Part shown: piece after piece, positions 16,645 through 27,156 of the stretch
How positions within the stretch are numbered: the stretch's first letter is position 1
How the letters are laid out: the number at the start of each line of letters is the position of its first letter
Assembly: GCF_000719285.1 (NCBI RefSeq)
Contig: NZ_JOFS01000017.1
Coordinates: forward strand, 62,001-126,000
Reading direction: 5' to 3'
DNA: 64,000 nt
Origin: Streptomyces bicolor
Lineage (GTDB): Bacteria > Actinomycetota > Actinomycetes > Streptomycetales > Streptomycetaceae
Notes under the pieces: model-generated
Seen by the model: only the letters and a program-made list of their open reading frames with translations
Database searches by the model: none
What the model was told of the DNA's origin: nothing
Program-made: the position numbers and the translations under genes

Positions 16645-17504
16645 TGTGGGGGGCCTGCCATCTTTTCGAGCCGGGCGATACGGTCCGCCATCGGCGGGTG
16701 GGTGGAGAACATTCTGGAGAACCCCTGACCCGGGCGGAAGGGGTTAGCGATCATCATGTGGCTGGCGGTCTCGATGCGGGGCTCGGGGGGCAGCGGGAGC
16801 TGCTTGGTGCCGAGTTCGAGCTTGCGCAGGGCGCTGGCGAGAGCGAGCGGGTCGCCGGTGAGCTGGGATCCGGACGCGTCGGCCTCGTACTCCCTGGAGC
16901 GGCTGATGGCCAACTGGATGAGTGTGGCGGCGAGCGGGCCCAGGATCATGATCAGCAGGAGGCCGAGGATGCCGGGGCCGTCGTCGTCATCGGAGCGGCC
17001 GATCGGGATCAGCCAGGCGAAGTTGACCAGGAACATGATCACCGAGGCGAGAGCGCCGGCGACCGATGAGATCAGGATGTCACGGTTGTAGACGTGGCTC
17101 AGCTCGTGGCCGATGACGCCGCGCAGCTCGCGCTCGTCGAGGATGCGCAGGATGCCTTCGGTACAGCACACGGCGGCGTTGCGCGGGTTGCGGCCCGTCG
17201 CGAACGCGTTCGGCGCCTCCGTCGGCGAGATGTAGAGGCGGGGCATGGGCTGGCGCGCCTGGGTGGAGAGCTCGCGGACCATGCGGTAGAGCCCCGGGGC
17301 CTCGAACTCGCTGACCGGGCGGGCGCGCATCGCGCGTAGCGCCAGCTTGTCGCTGTTCCAGTACGCGTACGCGTTCGTTCCCAGCGCGATCAGGACCGCG
17401 ACGACGAGCCCCATACGGCCGAAGAAGCTGCCGATGACGATGATGAGTGCGGACAGTCCCCCGAGGAGTACTGCGGTCCTGAGCCCGTTGTGCCGGCGGT
17501 GCAC
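16641..17504 (-). CDS. htpX: Membrane zinc metalloprotease HtpX (M48B)
   Basis: Protein of 287 residues with two N-terminal membrane helices (residues about 10-50), a zinc site GHELSH (His133, Glu134, His137), two further hydrophobic segments (about 142-168 and 178-200) and the third ligand Glu205 in [10 protein letters not shown]. HtpX degrades misfolded membrane proteins with the active site on the cytosolic face. The start is GTG at 17504. It is first in a coupled pair with yccF. From memory this is syntenic with the htpX next to the second nuo cluster in S. coelicolor. Confidence 0.93.
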   Translation of the reverse strand: MHRRHNGLRTAVLLGGLSALIIVIGSFFGRMGLVVAVLIALGTNAYAYWNSDKLALRAMRARPVSEFEAPGLYRMVRELSTQARQPMPRLYISPTEAPNAFATGRNPRNAAVCCTEGILRILDERELRGVIGHELSHVYNRDILISSVAGALASVIMFLVNFAWLIPIGRSDDDDGPGILGLLLIMILGPLAATLIQLAISRSREYEADASGSQLTGDPLALASALRKLELGTKQLPLPPEPRIETASHMMIANPFRPGQGFSRMFSTHPPMADRIARLEKMAGPPQ

Positions 17505-17760
17505 GGTACGCCCTCCAAGTGGTGCGGCAGGGGAACCCTTTGCTGGTCGATCTCCGATGCCACTGGTGTCGTCGTGTCACGTCCAGTGGACCCTTCCGTA
17601 CTGGTCAACGCCAGGCGAGGGCCACGGGTTCCCTGGTGGGTACGGCGGCGGGCGTGGGCCGACCGGGTGAAGGCGCCGGCACGCGCGCGGGGGCATGGGT
17701 GCGGCACGCGCGCGTGCTGAACGTGCCAGGGCTCACAACGCCGGCGTAGTGCGCCAGGGC
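17505..17760. other. Intergenic region between nuoN2 and htpX, with repeats
   Basis: It holds the htpX promoter region on the minus strand. Two GGCACGCGCGCG elements lie at about 17679 and 17703; the second is nearly the full palindrome. An 11-bp direct repeat GCCAGGGCTCA at 17725-17735 and 17753-17763 includes the nuoN2 stop codon in its second copy. No gene is seen. Confidence 0.55.
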
Positions 17761-19284
17761 TCAGAAGAGTCCGGTGTCGGCGAAGCGCAGGATCAGCTGA
17801 GGCGCGCCGGACAGGGCGATGGCGACGACGCCGGTGAGGGCCAGCGTGGCCGTCACGGGAGCGGGGACGAGGTGCTTGACGGGCTCGCCCTCCGGGGCGC
17901 GGAAGAGCACTGCCGTCCACTGGAGGTAGTAGTACAGCGCGATCACGACGTTGACGGCCATGATCACGGCGAGCCAGCCGAGGCCCGCGTCGACGGCGGC
18001 GGAGAAGACGGTGACCTTGGCGAACAGGCCGATGATGCCCGGCGGGAGTCCGGCGAGGCAGAGCAGGAAGAAGGCCAGGACCAGTGCCGACAGCGGGTTG
18101 CGCTGGTACAGGCCGCGGTAGTCGCTGATGCGGTTGAGGGTCTTTGTACGGCCGACGAGTGCGGCCACCGCGAAGGCGCCCAGGTTCACGGCGCCGTACA
18201 TGAGGGCGTAGGCGACGGTGGAGCCGATGGATCGCTCGGCGTCGTCGGAGTACGCGGCGGCGGCGATCGGCACCAGGAGGTAGCCGGCCTGGCCGACGGA
18301 GGACCAGGCGAGCAGGCGTACCGCGCTGTACGCGCGCGTGGCCTGCTGGCGCAGGGCACCTACGTTGCCGACGGTCATGGTGAGGGCGGCGAGCGCCGCG
18401 AGGGCGGGGCCCCAGACGTCGGCGTAGGACGGGAGGGCGATGACCGTGACGAGGATCAGCCCGGTGAAGCCGACCGCCTTGCCGACGACCGACAGATAGG
18501 CGGCGACCGGCAGGGGTGCTCCGACATAGGTGTCCGGCACCCAGAAGTGGAAGGGCACGGCGGCGGTCTTGAAGGCGAAGCCGACCAGGGTGAGGACGAC
18601 TCCGGTCTGGGCGAGGATCTCGAGCTGTCCGTCGACGTTCTGGATCCGCTCGGCGATCTGGGTGAGGTAGAGGGTGCCCGTGGAGGCGTACACGAAGCTG
18701 ATGCCCATGAGGCTGACCGCGGTCGCGGTGACCGACGACAGGAAGAACTTCAGGGCCGCTTCGGAGGACTTGCGGTCACCGTAGCGGAGGCCGACCAGGG
18801 CGAATGCGGGGAGAGAGGCGACTTCGAGGGCGACGATGAGGGTCGCCAGGTCCCGGGAGGCCGGCAGGAGGGCGGCTCCGGCTGCGGAGGAGAGCAGGAG
18901 GAACCAGAACTCCCCTTCGGGGAGTCCTTTGTTGGCGTCCTTGAGGGCGGTGACCGAGAGGAGGGCCGCGAGGAGGGCGCCGCCGAGGACCAGGAACTGG
19001 ATCACGAGGGTGAAGCGGTCCGCCGTGTAGCTGCAGACGCCGGGGTCGCCGGTGAGGCAGAAGGTGGAGCGATCGCCGTCCAGGAGGGGCAGCAGCAGGA
19101 GCGCGGAGGCAGCCAGGCCGACCACGGAGGTCCAGCCGAGCAGCGCCTTCTTGTTCTCCGCGACGAACAGGTCGGCGACGAGGACCACGAGTCCCACGAC
19201 CGCCGCGATGGTGGGCGGCGCGATGGCGAGCCAGTCGACGGACTGGACCACCGACTCGGCCAGGGGCTGGGCCAGGGAGCTCAT
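17761..19284 (-). CDS. nuoN: Complex I membrane subunit NuoN (second operon)
   Basis: Antiporter-like proton-pumping subunit of 507 residues with 14 predicted helices. Key residues are present: the helix 5 glutamate in ALEVASLPAF, the helix 7 lysine in GFAFKTAAVPFHFWVPD, and the helix 8 region APLPVAAYLSVVGKAVGF. It is last of ten genes and overlaps nuoM by 4 nt (ATGA). It differs clearly from the nuoN at 61406-63019, confirming two complex I loci. Unlike that copy, its C-terminus is complete (GAPQLILRFADTGLF). Confidence 0.95.
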   Translation of the reverse strand: MSSLAQPLAESVVQSVDWLAIAPPTIAAVVGLVVLVADLFVAENKKALLGWTSVVGLAASALLLLPLLDGDRSTFCLTGDPGVCSYTADRFTLVIQFLVLGGALLAALLSVTALKDANKGLPEGEFWFLLLSSAAGAALLPASRDLATLIVALEVASLPAFALVGLRYGDRKSSEAALKFFLSSVTATAVSLMGISFVYASTGTLYLTQIAERIQNVDGQLEILAQTGVVLTLVGFAFKTAAVPFHFWVPDTYVGAPLPVAAYLSVVGKAVGFTGLILVTVIALPSYADVWGPALAALAALTMTVGNVGALRQQATRAYSAVRLLAWSSVGQAGYLLVPIAAAAYSDDAERSIGSTVAYALMYGAVNLGAFAVAALVGRTKTLNRISDYRGLYQRNPLSALVLAFFLLCLAGLPPGIIGLFAKVTVFSAAVDAGLGWLAVIMAVNVVIALYYYLQWTAVLFRAPEGEPVKHLVPAPVTATLALTGVVAIALSGAPQLILRFADTGLF

Positions 19285-20855
19285 CGGGTGCCTCCTGCGA
19301 GGAGCTGCTGCACGGCCGGGTCGGTCAGGCCGAGGAGGGTCTTCGGCCACAGTCCGGCGACGACGGTGAGGGCGACGAGCGGGGTCCAGGCCGCGTACTC
19401 GTAGCTCTGGACGTCGGCGAGCTTCGGGGCGTCCTGCGGTACTGCGCCCATGCAGACGCGGCGGACCACGACGAGCAGGTACGCGGCCGTGAGCAGGGTG
19501 CCGAAGGCGCCGATCGCCATGAAGGTGAGGAACGCCGGGCGGCTGAGCTCGGCGGCGGGCTGGAACGCGCCGAACAGCGCGAGCATCTCGCCCCAGAACC
19601 CGGCGAGACCCGGAAGCCCGAGCGAGGCGACCGCCCCGAAGGCGAGCAGGCCGCCGAAGCGCGGGGCCTTGCCGTACAGCGCGGCCCCGGTCTGCTCGGC
19701 GAGGGCGTCGAGGTCGGTCGTGCCCGTACGGTCCTTCAGCGCGCCGACCAGGAAGAAGAGCAGGCCGGTGATCAGGCCGTGGGCGATGTTGGCGAACAGG
19801 GCGCCGTTCACGCCGGTCGGGGTCATCGTGGCGATGCCGAGCAGCACGAAGCCCATGTGGCCGACGGAGGAATAGGCGATGAGGCGCTTGAGGTCGCCCT
19901 TCGCGCCCCGTTTGGCGAGGGCGAGGCAGGCCAGGGATCCGTAGATGATCCCGACGACGGCGAAGGCGGCGAGATACGGCGCGAAGTCGGTGAACCCGTC
20001 GGGGGTGATCGGCAGCAGGATTCGGACGAAACCGTACGTGCCCATCTTCAGCAGGACGCCGGCCAGCAGGACCGAGCCGACGGTCGGCGCGGCGGTGTGG
20101 GCGTCGGGCAGCCAGCTGTGCAGCGGCCACATCGGTGTCTTGACCGCGAGCCCGATCCCGATCGCCAATACTGCGATGACCTGCACGGATGCGGTCAGCG
20201 ACCGGCCGTTGTCAGTGGCGAGTGCCACCATGTCGAATGTGCCCGCCTTGATTCCGATCAGGAGCAGGCCGAGCAGCATGACCACGGAGCCGAGCAGCGT
20301 GTAGAGGATGAATTTCCAGGCGGCCTCGGCCCGGCCCTCACCGCCCCAGCGGGCGATGAGGAAGTACATCGGGATCAGGACCATCTCGAAGGCGAGGAAG
20401 AACAGCAGCAGGTCGAGGACGGCGAAGGTGGCGAGGGTGCCGGACTCGAGGACGAGCAGCAGTGCGACGAAGGCCTTCGGGGACGGGCCCGACGGCATCT
20501 TGAAGTACGAGTAGAGCGCGCACAGGAAGGTCAGCAGCGCGGTCAGGACCAGAAGGGGGAGGGAGATGCCGTCGATGCCGAGGTGGATGCGTACGTCGAG
20601 TGCGGGGATCCAGCTGATGTCCGTGCTGGCCTGCATCTTCGACGGCTGGTCGTGGTCGAAGCCGAGCGCGAGGACGATCGCGGCGATGAGGACCGCGCCG
20701 GTGACGGTGACGCCGTGCCGGAGTACGGCCTGCTCGGGCGACTTCCCTTTCAGCCCGGGCGGGGCCGGCAGGAGAGCGGCGGCCGCGCCGAGAAGCGGGC
20801 CGACGACGACGAACGCCAGAAGGAACTGCATCACGGACTCGTTGATATCGATCAC
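19281..20855 (-). CDS. nuoM: Complex I membrane subunit NuoM (second operon)
   Basis: Antiporter-like subunit of 524 residues. The conserved helix 5 glutamate is in FEMVLIPMYFLIARWGG, the lysine in GLAVKTPMWPLHSWLPDAHT, and the broken helix 8 and downstream LKRLIAYSSVGHMGFVLLG are present. The start is probably GTG at 20855; an ATG at 20831 (MQFLLAFVVV) is an alternative that begins nearer the first helix. It is separated from the nuoL stop by 6 nt and overlaps nuoN by 4 nt. Confidence 0.95.
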   Translation of the reverse strand: MIDINESVMQFLLAFVVVGPLLGAAAALLPAPPGLKGKSPEQAVLRHGVTVTGAVLIAAIVLALGFDHDQPSKMQASTDISWIPALDVRIHLGIDGISLPLLVLTALLTFLCALYSYFKMPSGPSPKAFVALLLVLESGTLATFAVLDLLLFFLAFEMVLIPMYFLIARWGGEGRAEAAWKFILYTLLGSVVMLLGLLLIGIKAGTFDMVALATDNGRSLTASVQVIAVLAIGIGLAVKTPMWPLHSWLPDAHTAAPTVGSVLLAGVLLKMGTYGFVRILLPITPDGFTDFAPYLAAFAVVGIIYGSLACLALAKRGAKGDLKRLIAYSSVGHMGFVLLGIATMTPTGVNGALFANIAHGLITGLLFFLVGALKDRTGTTDLDALAEQTGAALYGKAPRFGGLLAFGAVASLGLPGLAGFWGEMLALFGAFQPAAELSRPAFLTFMAIGAFGTLLTAAYLLVVVRRVCMGAVPQDAPKLADVQSYEYAAWTPLVALTVVAGLWPKTLLGLTDPAVQQLLAGGTR

Positions 20856-20861
20856 GCCTGC

Positions 20862-22856
20862 TCACGCTCCCATGGCGACGAGGACGGCGGCGACCGCGAG
20901 GACGACGGTGCCGGCGAGCAGCGCGCTCACATAGGTCTGCACATTGCCGGTCTGGGCGCGCCGTACGGCGATGCCGAGCCAGCGGGGTAGAGCACCCGCC
21001 CCACGCACGTAGGTGTCGACGACCTCACGGTCGAGGAATCGGACGAGGCTCGCGCCGCCCTGGACAGGGCGGACGAACAGCGCCCGGTACACCTCGTCGA
21101 GGTGAAAGCCGACGGCCGCGGGGCGGTGCAGCGGGCCGAGCAGCAGTCGGCCGGGGTCCGCCGGGTCCGGGGCGTAGGCCACTCCCCCGTACACGGGCGC
21201 GTGACTGGCGATGGCCTCCGCCTCGACCTGGGCGGCGTCGCCCTCGGGATGGGCCGCGACCGCACCCAGCGGGACACGGGCCGCGAGCGAGGTCGTGTGT
21301 CGCCAGGCCGCGTAGGTGACGATGCCGCCGATCAGGGCCATGCCCGTGCCGAGGACGGAGGTGGTGAGGGTCGGGGCGAGGTCGCGGCCGTCGAACCAGT
21401 CCGGGAGCACGCGGTACGCGAGCGCGCCGACGGCGAGGGACGGCACGGCCAGCACCCACAGCACCACGGTCATCGTCAGCGGCTGCCTGCCGTGGTCGGG
21501 GGCCTCGGCGCCCCGGCCGCGGAAGGCCAGCAGCCACAAGCGCATCGCGTACGCGGCGGTGAGCAGGGCGGTGACCACGCCGGCGATCAGGACGGTCCAG
21601 CCCGCGGCGCCGGGGGCGTGCTCGGTGTGGCCGGTGGCGACGTGCTCGGCGGCGCCGAGGACGGACTCCTTGGAGAAGAAGCCGCTGAACGGCGGGATCG
21701 CGGCGAGCGCGAGGAGCGCCACGGTCATCGTCCAGAAGGCGTCCGGGACGCGGTCGCGCAGGTGGCTCATGCGCGACATGGCGGCCAGTGAGTTGGTGCC
21801 GGCGGCGTGGATGATCACGCCGGCCGCGAGGAAGAGCAGCGCCTTGAAGGCGCCGTGGGAGAGGAGGTGGAAGACGGCGGCACCGCGGTCGGCGACAGCG
21901 AGGGCGCCGGTCATATAGCCGAGTTGGCCGATCGTCGAGTAGGCGAGGACGCGCTTGATGTCGTCCTGGGCGAGCGCGGCGAGGCCGGAGCCGATCATCG
22001 TGACGGCGGCCATGACGGCGAGGACGATCATCGCGGCCTGGGAGGCCTCGAAGACGGGGAGGAGTCGGGCGATGAAGTAGACACCGGCGGCGACCATCGT
22101 CGCGGCGTGGATCAGCGCGGAGACGGGCGTCGGGCCCGCCATCGCGTCGGGGAGCCAGGTGTGCAGCGGGAACTGCGCCGACTTGCCTGCCACTCCCGCG
22201 AGGAGCAGCAGGGCGATCAGTGTCGGGTGGTCGAGTCCGCCGCTCGCGACGGTGCCGAGGACCTTCGTGATGCGGAAGGAACCGGCGTCGGTGGCCAGGG
22301 CGAACAGGCCGATGAGGAAGGGGACGTCACCGAGCTTGGTGACCAGGAAGGCCTTGATGGAGGCGGCGCGGGCCTCCGGGGTCTCCCAGTAGTGGCCGAC
22401 CAGGAAGTACGAGCAGATGCCCATGATCTCCCAGCCGACCAGCAGCACCATCAGGTCGCCGGAGTAGACGACGAGCAGCATCGCGGAGGTGAACAGGGAG
22501 ACGAGCGCGGCGTACGAGGGGTAGCGCGGGTCCTCGCGCAGGTAGCCGGTCGAGTAGATCTGCACGCAGGTCGCGACGACGCCGACCAGGACGGCGACCA
22601 GGGCTGCGAAGCCGTCGATGTGCAGGGCGAGCTCGATCGGGACCGAGCCGGTGGGCGTGAGCTCGGTGGCGGCGTTGATCGCTTGGTCTCCGCCCTGGCG
22701 CACGGCGACCACCGCGGCGAGTACCAGGGACGCGAGCGTCGGCACGACGGCGAGCGGGCGGACGAATCCGGGGGCCGTGCGGCCCAGCAGCAGGCCGGCC
22801 GAGGCGCCCAGGAAGGGGAGGAGGGGGACGAGTGCGGCGAGGGTGGTCGTGGTCAC
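20862..22856 (-). CDS. nuoL: Complex I membrane subunit NuoL (second operon)
   Basis: Distal antiporter-like subunit of 664 residues. It shows the helix 5 glutamate in [20 protein letters not shown], the lysine in [37 protein letters not shown], and the lateral-helix region toward the C-terminus. The cytosolic loop [17 protein letters not shown] is acidic. The start is GTG at 22856, overlapping the nuoK stop by 4 nt. All ion-translocation residues seen in ordinary NuoL are present, so this arm should pump protons. Confidence 0.95.
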   Translation of the reverse strand: MTTTTLAALVPLLPFLGASAGLLLGRTAPGFVRPLAVVPTLASLVLAAVVAVRQGGDQAINAATELTPTGSVPIELALHIDGFAALVAVLVGVVATCVQIYSTGYLREDPRYPSYAALVSLFTSAMLLVVYSGDLMVLLVGWEIMGICSYFLVGHYWETPEARAASIKAFLVTKLGDVPFLIGLFALATDAGSFRITKVLGTVASGGLDHPTLIALLLLAGVAGKSAQFPLHTWLPDAMAGPTPVSALIHAATMVAAGVYFIARLLPVFEASQAAMIVLAVMAAVTMIGSGLAALAQDDIKRVLAYSTIGQLGYMTGALAVADRGAAVFHLLSHGAFKALLFLAAGVIIHAAGTNSLAAMSRMSHLRDRVPDAFWTMTVALLALAAIPPFSGFFSKESVLGAAEHVATGHTEHAPGAAGWTVLIAGVVTALLTAAYAMRLWLLAFRGRGAEAPDHGRQPLTMTVVLWVLAVPSLAVGALAYRVLPDWFDGRDLAPTLTTSVLGTGMALIGGIVTYAAWRHTTSLAARVPLGAVAAHPEGDAAQVEAEAIASHAPVYGGVAYAPDPADPGRLLLGPLHRPAAVGFHLDEVYRALFVRPVQGGASLVRFLDREVVDTYVRGAGALPRWLGIAVRRAQTGNVQTYVSALLAGTVVLAVAAVLVAMGA

Positions 22857-23242
22857 GCGGTGGCCTCAGCCTTCTCGGCCTGCCCGGTCGTGAGGGCGTC
22901 GTGGTCGGGGCCGTCGGTGTCGTGGCTCTCGGCGGTGTCGCGGAGCTTGTCGATGTCCGAGGTGCCGCGGTTGCGGTGGACGGCGAGGACGATCGCCAGG
23001 CCGATGCCGATCTCGGCGGCGGCGATGGTGATGGTGAACAGGGTCAGGGCCTGGCCGGAGTGCAGGGTCTCCTCGGCGGTCTTGCTGAGCCAGACGTCAA
23101 AGGCGACCAGGTTGAGGTTGACGGCGTTGAGCATCAGCTCGACCGACATCAGGACCAGGATCGCGTTGCGGCGGGCGAGGACGCCGTACAGGCCGGTGCA
23201 GAAGAGGAGGGCGGAGAGTACGGCGGGGTAGGCGAGGTGCAT
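22853..23242 (-). CDS. nuoK: Complex I membrane subunit NuoK with C-terminal tail
   Basis: Protein of 129 residues; NuoK is normally about 100. The core has three helices, with the buried glutamate in [18 protein letters not shown] and the second glutamate in [18 protein letters not shown]. The extra 30 residues (about 100-129) are hydrophilic and acidic ([20 protein letters not shown]). Its ATG shares one nucleotide with the nuoJ stop (TGATG). Confidence 0.93.
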   Translation of the reverse strand: MHLAYPAVLSALLFCTGLYGVLARRNAILVLMSVELMLNAVNLNLVAFDVWLSKTAEETLHSGQALTLFTITIAAAEIGIGLAIVLAVHRNRGTSDIDKLRDTAESHDTDGPDHDALTTGQAEKAEATA

Positions 23243-23943
23243 CAGCGCGGCTCCTTCTCGCTCGGGGCGCCGGGCTCGGTGGCGGCGGTGGCGGAGGCGC
23301 CAGTGCCGGGCCGGTCGGCGGGAGTCGGAGCGGAGACGCCCGCGCCGGGCTGTTCGGCTGTTTCCTTCGCCTTGCGGGACAGGACGATCGCGCCGACCAG
23401 GGCGGCGAGGAGGAGGACGGAGAGGCCCTCGAAGGGGAGGACCCAGTTCTGGAAGAGGCTCTCGCCGGTGGCTCTGGTGGAGCCGGCGGCGGGGCCGTCG
23501 AGGTCGATCCAGGTCGTGCGGAAGGCGTCGACGACCACCCAGATCAAGGTGGCCGCACTGGCGACGGCCACGGTGAGGGCGGCCCAGCGGTTGCCGGAGT
23601 CGGCGTCCGGGGAGCGGCCGATGGGGGCCTTGGTGAGCATCAGACCGAACAGAAGGAGGACGACGACGGAACCGACGTAGATGAGGACCTGCACCCAGGC
23701 GATGAACTCGGCGGTGAGCAGGAGGAACTCGACTGCGAGGCCGCCGAGAGTGACCACCAGCCACAGGGCGGCGTGCACCAGCTGCCGGGTGGTGACGGTG
23801 ACCAGCGCGGCGCCGAAGGTGACCAGGCCGACCAGGAGGAAGGCGATCTCGACTCCGGTCGGGGAGAGGAAGCCGTGGGTGTCGGTGGCGGCCGTGGTGG
23901 TCGGATGTGCCGCGAGGATGCCGGCGGTTGCGGCGAGGATCAT
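23242..23943 (-). CDS. nuoJ: Complex I membrane subunit NuoJ with C-terminal tail
   Basis: Protein of 233 residues with five helices. The conserved helix 3 lies around [24 protein letters not shown], which contains the pi-bulge region. After the last helix ([21 protein letters not shown]) there is a tail of about 40 residues rich in Ala, Pro, Gly and Glu. Its start overlaps the nuoI stop by 4 nt. Confidence 0.93.
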   Translation of the reverse strand: MILAATAGILAAHPTTTAATDTHGFLSPTGVEIAFLLVGLVTFGAALVTVTTRQLVHAALWLVVTLGGLAVEFLLLTAEFIAWVQVLIYVGSVVVLLLFGLMLTKAPIGRSPDADSGNRWAALTVAVASAATLIWVVVDAFRTTWIDLDGPAAGSTRATGESLFQNWVLPFEGLSVLLLAALVGAIVLSRKAKETAEQPGAGVSAPTPADRPGTGASATAATEPGAPSEKEPR

Positions 23944-24605
23944 TCCCGGCCCTCCTGCTTCGGCTGGTCCGTCTGCTGCTTGGACTCCCCCGCCGGTCGT
24001 GTGGGCTGCCCGGCGGCGCGGGCCTGCTCGTCCGCGTGCGGCTCGGTCGTGCTGGGGGCGGGGGGTTCGGCGGCTGCGGCCTGCTGCTGGGCGGCCAGCT
24101 TCTCGGCGGTCTTGCGGGCGGCGGCGATCTCCTTGGGCTCCTCCGCACCGGGGTCAAGGGCGGGCGGGGCCGGGACGGTCCACATCCACTCGCGGAGCTT
24201 GTCGCGTTCGTGGGTGAGGTCGCGGATGTCGGTCTCGGCGTACTCGAACTCCGGGGACCAGAACAGGGCGTCGAAAGGACAGACCTCGATGCAGATACCG
24301 CAGTACATGCACAGGGAGAAGTCGATGGCGAAGCGGTCGAGGACGTTGCGGCTGCGTTCGCGGCCGCCGGGGGTCGCTGCCGGGACCGTCTCCTTGTGGG
24401 AGTCGATGTAGATGCACCAGTCCGGGCATTCGCGGGCGCACAGCATGCAGACCGTGCAGTTCTCCTCGAACAGTCCGATCACGCCGCGGGTGCGGGGCGG
24501 GAGGTCGGGCTGAGTGTCCGGGTACTGCGCGGTGACGGACTTCCTCGTCATCGTGCGGAGGGTGACGGCCAGGCCCTTGGCGAGGCCACTTCCAGGAATG
24601 GCCAT
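23940..24605 (-). CDS. nuoI: Complex I ferredoxin-like subunit NuoI with long tail
   Basis: Protein of 221 residues. Both [4Fe-4S] motifs are intact: Cys50, 53, 56, 60 ([11 protein letters not shown]) and Cys99, 102, 105, 109 ([11 protein letters not shown]), so N6a and N6b can be built. After the core (to about residue 155) there is a charged Ala/Gln/Glu/Pro-rich tail of some 65 residues. The start at 24605 is 2 nt after the nuoH stop. With no nuoG in the operon, this subunit would be the natural entry point for electrons from a soluble ferredoxin; that is inference. Confidence 0.95.
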   Translation of the reverse strand: MAIPGSGLAKGLAVTLRTMTRKSVTAQYPDTQPDLPPRTRGVIGLFEENCTVCMLCARECPDWCIYIDSHKETVPAATPGGRERSRNVLDRFAIDFSLCMYCGICIEVCPFDALFWSPEFEYAETDIRDLTHERDKLREWMWTVPAPPALDPGAEEPKEIAAARKTAEKLAAQQQAAAAEPPAPSTTEPHADEQARAAGQPTRPAGESKQQTDQPKQEGRE

Positions 24606-24607
24606 GG

Positions 24608-25576
24608 TTACTGGATCACCACCTTGACGACGCCGGTGAGGGCGATCTGGGCGAGGGAGAGGGGGACGAGGAGGGTCCAGGAGAGCTTCTGGAGCTGGTC
24701 CTCGCGCAGTCGGGGGTAGGTGACGCGGAGCCAGATCACGATGAAGGCGAGGACGGCCGTCTTCAGCAGGGTCCAGACCCAGCCGAGGCCGTCGGCGCCC
24801 CAGGGGCCGTGCCAGCCGCCCAGGAAGAGGACGGTGGTCAGGCCGCACAGGACCACGATTCCGGCGTACTCGGCGAGGAGGAAGAGGGCGAAGCGGAGGC
24901 CGGTGTACTCGGTGTAGGCGCCGAAGATGATCTCCGAGTCGGCGACGGGCATGTCGAACGGCGGGCGCTGGAGTTCGGCGAGTCCGGCGACGAAGAAGAC
25001 GATCGCGCCGACGATCTGCCAGGGCAGCCACCACCACTCGAAGGCGTCGAGGATGCCGGGAAGGGAGACGGTGCCGGCCGCCATCGCGACGGAGGCGGCG
25101 GTCAGCAGCATCGGGAGTTCGTAGGCGAGGAGCTGGGCGGCGGTGCGCAGGCCGCCGAGGAGGGAGAACTTGTTGGCGGAGGCCCAGCCGGCCATGAGCG
25201 AGCCGAGGACGCCTACGCCCATGACCGCGAGGACGAAGAAGATGCCGGCGTCGATGACCTCGCCGACCGCGCCCTCGCCCGGGCCGATGGGGATGGCGAG
25301 GAGGACGAGCAGGTACGGGAGGAGGGCCACAGCGGGGGCGAGCTGGAAGATGCGGCGGTCCGCGCCGGCGGGGACGACGTCCTCCTTCTGCGCGAACTTC
25401 ACGCCGTCGGCGACGAGCTGGGCCCAGCCGTGGAAGCCGCCGGCGTACATCGGGCCGAGGCGGCCCTGCATGTGGGCCATCACCTTGTGCTCGGTCTGGC
25501 CGATGATCAGGGGGAAGGTGAGGAAGACGACGAAGACGATCAGGAGTCGCAGGGTGACGTCGAGCGCGTCGTTCAC
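24608..25576 (-). CDS. nuoH: Complex I membrane subunit NuoH (second operon)
   Basis: Quinone-site membrane subunit of 322 residues. It has the family block [19 protein letters not shown], then [22 protein letters not shown], then [26 protein letters not shown]. That last block carries the conserved Glu, Arg, Asp and Glu of the E-channel and quinone cavity, with small departures from the usual ETNRAPFDLPE. The start is GTG at 25576, overlapping the nuoC stop by 4 nt. It would normally contact NuoB and NuoD; nuoD is missing from this operon. Confidence 0.95.
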   Translation of the reverse strand: MNDALDVTLRLLIVFVVFLTFPLIIGQTEHKVMAHMQGRLGPMYAGGFHGWAQLVADGVKFAQKEDVVPAGADRRIFQLAPAVALLPYLLVLLAIPIGPGEGAVGEVIDAGIFFVLAVMGVGVLGSLMAGWASANKFSLLGGLRTAAQLLAYELPMLLTAASVAMAAGTVSLPGILDAFEWWWLPWQIVGAIVFFVAGLAELQRPPFDMPVADSEIIFGAYTEYTGLRFALFLLAEYAGIVVLCGLTTVLFLGGWHGPWGADGLGWVWTLLKTAVLAFIVIWLRVTYPRLREDQLQKLSWTLLVPLSLAQIALTGVVKVVIQ

Positions 25577-27156
25577 TGCGGGCCTCCTGCGGGATCGGTG
25601 GGGTCGTCGTCTGAGTCCGGGGACTGCTCGGGGTTGGCTGCCCGGTCCCTCTTGGGGGTGGGCTCGGCGGCGGTCGCCTCGCCGGGGTCGGACTGCTCTG
25701 GTGCCGGCTCGGGTTGCGGGTCGGGCTCGACCTGGCGGCTGGTTTCCGGTTCGTCGAAGGCCGGGCGGGCGTGGTGCCACGGGGCGTCCGGGCTGCGGGG
25801 GGCCGTGGGGGTCCTCGGAGACGCAGAAGCATCGGACGCCGCCGCACCGGAGGCGGCCTTGTCGGGAGCCTTGCCGGAGGCGGCCTCATCGGACAGGGGC
25901 TCATCGGACACGGGCTCATCGGGAGCGTCAACTGCCCTCTGGCTCGCCGAGCCCTCCGAGGCGCTGCGCGAACGGCGAGGGCCGCTCGGGGCGCTCCCCG
26001 TTCCAGGGCGCTGTGATGCAGAGCCTTCGCTCGCGCTGCGGGTACGCCGGGCCGACGGGGTGGTGGGCGCGGTCGGTGAGGTGCTGGGTGCCGCCGTTCC
26101 CCGGCCGTCCCCCTCTGCGCGCTCGTCCGCTCCCTCGGTTGTTGTGTCCGTCAGCGCCTCGGCCCGCTGGCTCACCGAGCCCTCGCCGGCAGTCCGCGCG
26201 CGGCGTGGCGCGGCCGGCGTGCCGGATGCGGTCGGCGTCGTGCCGGTATCCGCGGGGGACGAGCCTGCCTCCCTCGCCGGCTCGGCACCCGCAGCAGCGG
26301 TCTGGCCGGCCGAACCCTCGGCCGCCGTACGCGTCCGCCGCACCGCACCGGCCGCCGGTGCCCCAGCCGCAGACTCCCCACCCTGGCTCGCCGAACCCTC
26401 CGCCGCCGAACGAGCCCGCCGTGGCACCGCACCCCCCTCCGGAGCTCCGGCCGACGCACCGGCCTGGCTCGCCGACCCCTCCGCCGCCGTACGCGTACGC
26501 CGCACCGGCCGCTCCCCCGCAGCCCGCGCCGGCCGCTCCCCAGCTGCACGTCCCGCGCCCCTGGCCGGGCGGGCCGGGGCAGGGGGTAGCTGGCCCTTCA
26601 GGGGGCCCCATTCGTTGGGGTCGGGGACGCCGGGCGGGAGCATCTGGCGGCGCTTGGGGCCGCCGTGTTCCGACTCGCCGGGTTCCTTGGCGCCGGGCCA
26701 GGCCTTGGCGACGCGGGCCGCCAGGACGAAGTCCTTGCGCAGGGGGTGGCCCTCGAAGTTCTCCGGGAGGAGCAGGTGGTCCAAGGCAGGGTGGTCGGCG
26801 AACCGCACGCCGAACATCTCGTGCGTCTCGCGTTCGTGCCAGGCCGCGCCCGCGTAGACGCCGACCGCGGAGGGCAGCGTCGGGGCCTCATGCGGGACCG
26901 TCGTACGGACCAGCAGGCGTCGTACCGGAGACAGAGCCGCCACGTGGGCGGCGACGCGGAAGCCCGTGCCCGGTTCGTCGACCGCGCTCAGCCAGTCGAA
27001 GTAGGTGCAGCCCAGCTCGTCGCGGGCCGTCTCCAGCGCCACGAGCCAGGATGCGGGGGGTACGTCGACGGTCAGGACCTCATACGACTCCTCGGCCGTG
27101 GCCTCCGCGCCGAAGAGGTCCTCGACGGGGGCGGGCAGCCAGCCGATCGTCGTCAT
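25573..27156 (-). CDS. nuoC: Complex I subunit NuoC with a 300-residue repeat tail
   Basis: Protein of 527 residues, whereas NuoC is usually about 200-250. Residues 1-200 are a normal 30-kDa subunit domain (YFDWLSAVD near 52, then the signature [18 protein letters not shown] at 105-122 and [12 protein letters not shown] at 132-143). Residues 219-406 are low-complexity with six copies of a 13-residue motif, RR-x-R-[ST]-A-[ASG]-E-G-S-[AV]-[SG]-Q, at 219, 246, 273, 318, 370 and 394. Residues 407-527 are acidic, Pro/Ser/Asp-rich. There is no NuoD domain, so this is not a CD fusion. Stop and start overlap neighbours by 4 nt. The tail is read in frame with GC-rich third positions, so it is coding; its role is unknown. 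Confidence 0.93.
   Translation of the reverse strand: MTTIGWLPAPVEDLFGAEATAEESYEVLTVDVPPASWLVALETARDELGCTYFDWLSAVDEPGTGFRVAAHVAALSPVRRLLVRTTVPHEAPTLPSAVGVYAGAAWHERETHEMFGVRFADHPALDHLLLPENFEGHPLRKDFVLAARVAKAWPGAKEPGESEHGGPKRRQMLPPGVPDPNEWGPLKGQLPPAPARPARGAGRAAGERPARAAGERPVRRTRTAAEGSASQAGASAGAPEGGAVPRRARSAAEGSASQGGESAAGAPAAGAVRRTRTAAEGSAGQTAAAGAEPAREAGSSPADTGTTPTASGTPAAPRRARTAGEGSVSQRAEALTDTTTEGADERAEGDGRGTAAPSTSPTAPTTPSARRTRSASEGSASQRPGTGSAPSGPRRSRSASEGSASQRAVDAPDEPVSDEPLSDEAASGKAPDKAASGAAASDASASPRTPTAPRSPDAPWHHARPAFDEPETSRQVEPDPQPEPAPEQSDPGEATAAEPTPKRDRAANPEQSPDSDDDPTDPAGGPQ
25939..26502 (-). repeat. Six-copy repeat inside nuoC
   Basis: Coding repeat for residues 219-406 of NuoC. Each unit encodes RR-x-R-[ST]-A-x-E-G-S-x-x-Q, and the units are separated by 11, 14, 14, 32, 39 and 11 residues of Ala/Gly/Pro/Thr-rich linker (counting the 11-residue stretch 407-417 after the last). 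The even pattern with variable linkers argues for selection on the motif rather than simple slippage. Confidence 0.85.

Noticed and set aside
17695..19404. Long plus-strand reading frame opposite nuoN2
   Set aside because: It is the antisense shadow of nuoN2/nuoM2. Its translation is Gly/Asp/Glu-rich with no known domain, as expected from high-GC third positions.
21807..23231. Long plus-strand reading frame opposite nuoL2/nuoK2
   Set aside because: Same reason: a shadow of well-supported genes on the other strand.
25939..26502. nuoC tail as a frameshift artefact
   Set aside because: The motif is repeated in one frame, the frame stays open for 900 nt with typical third-position GC, and the stop overlaps nuoH in the usual way.
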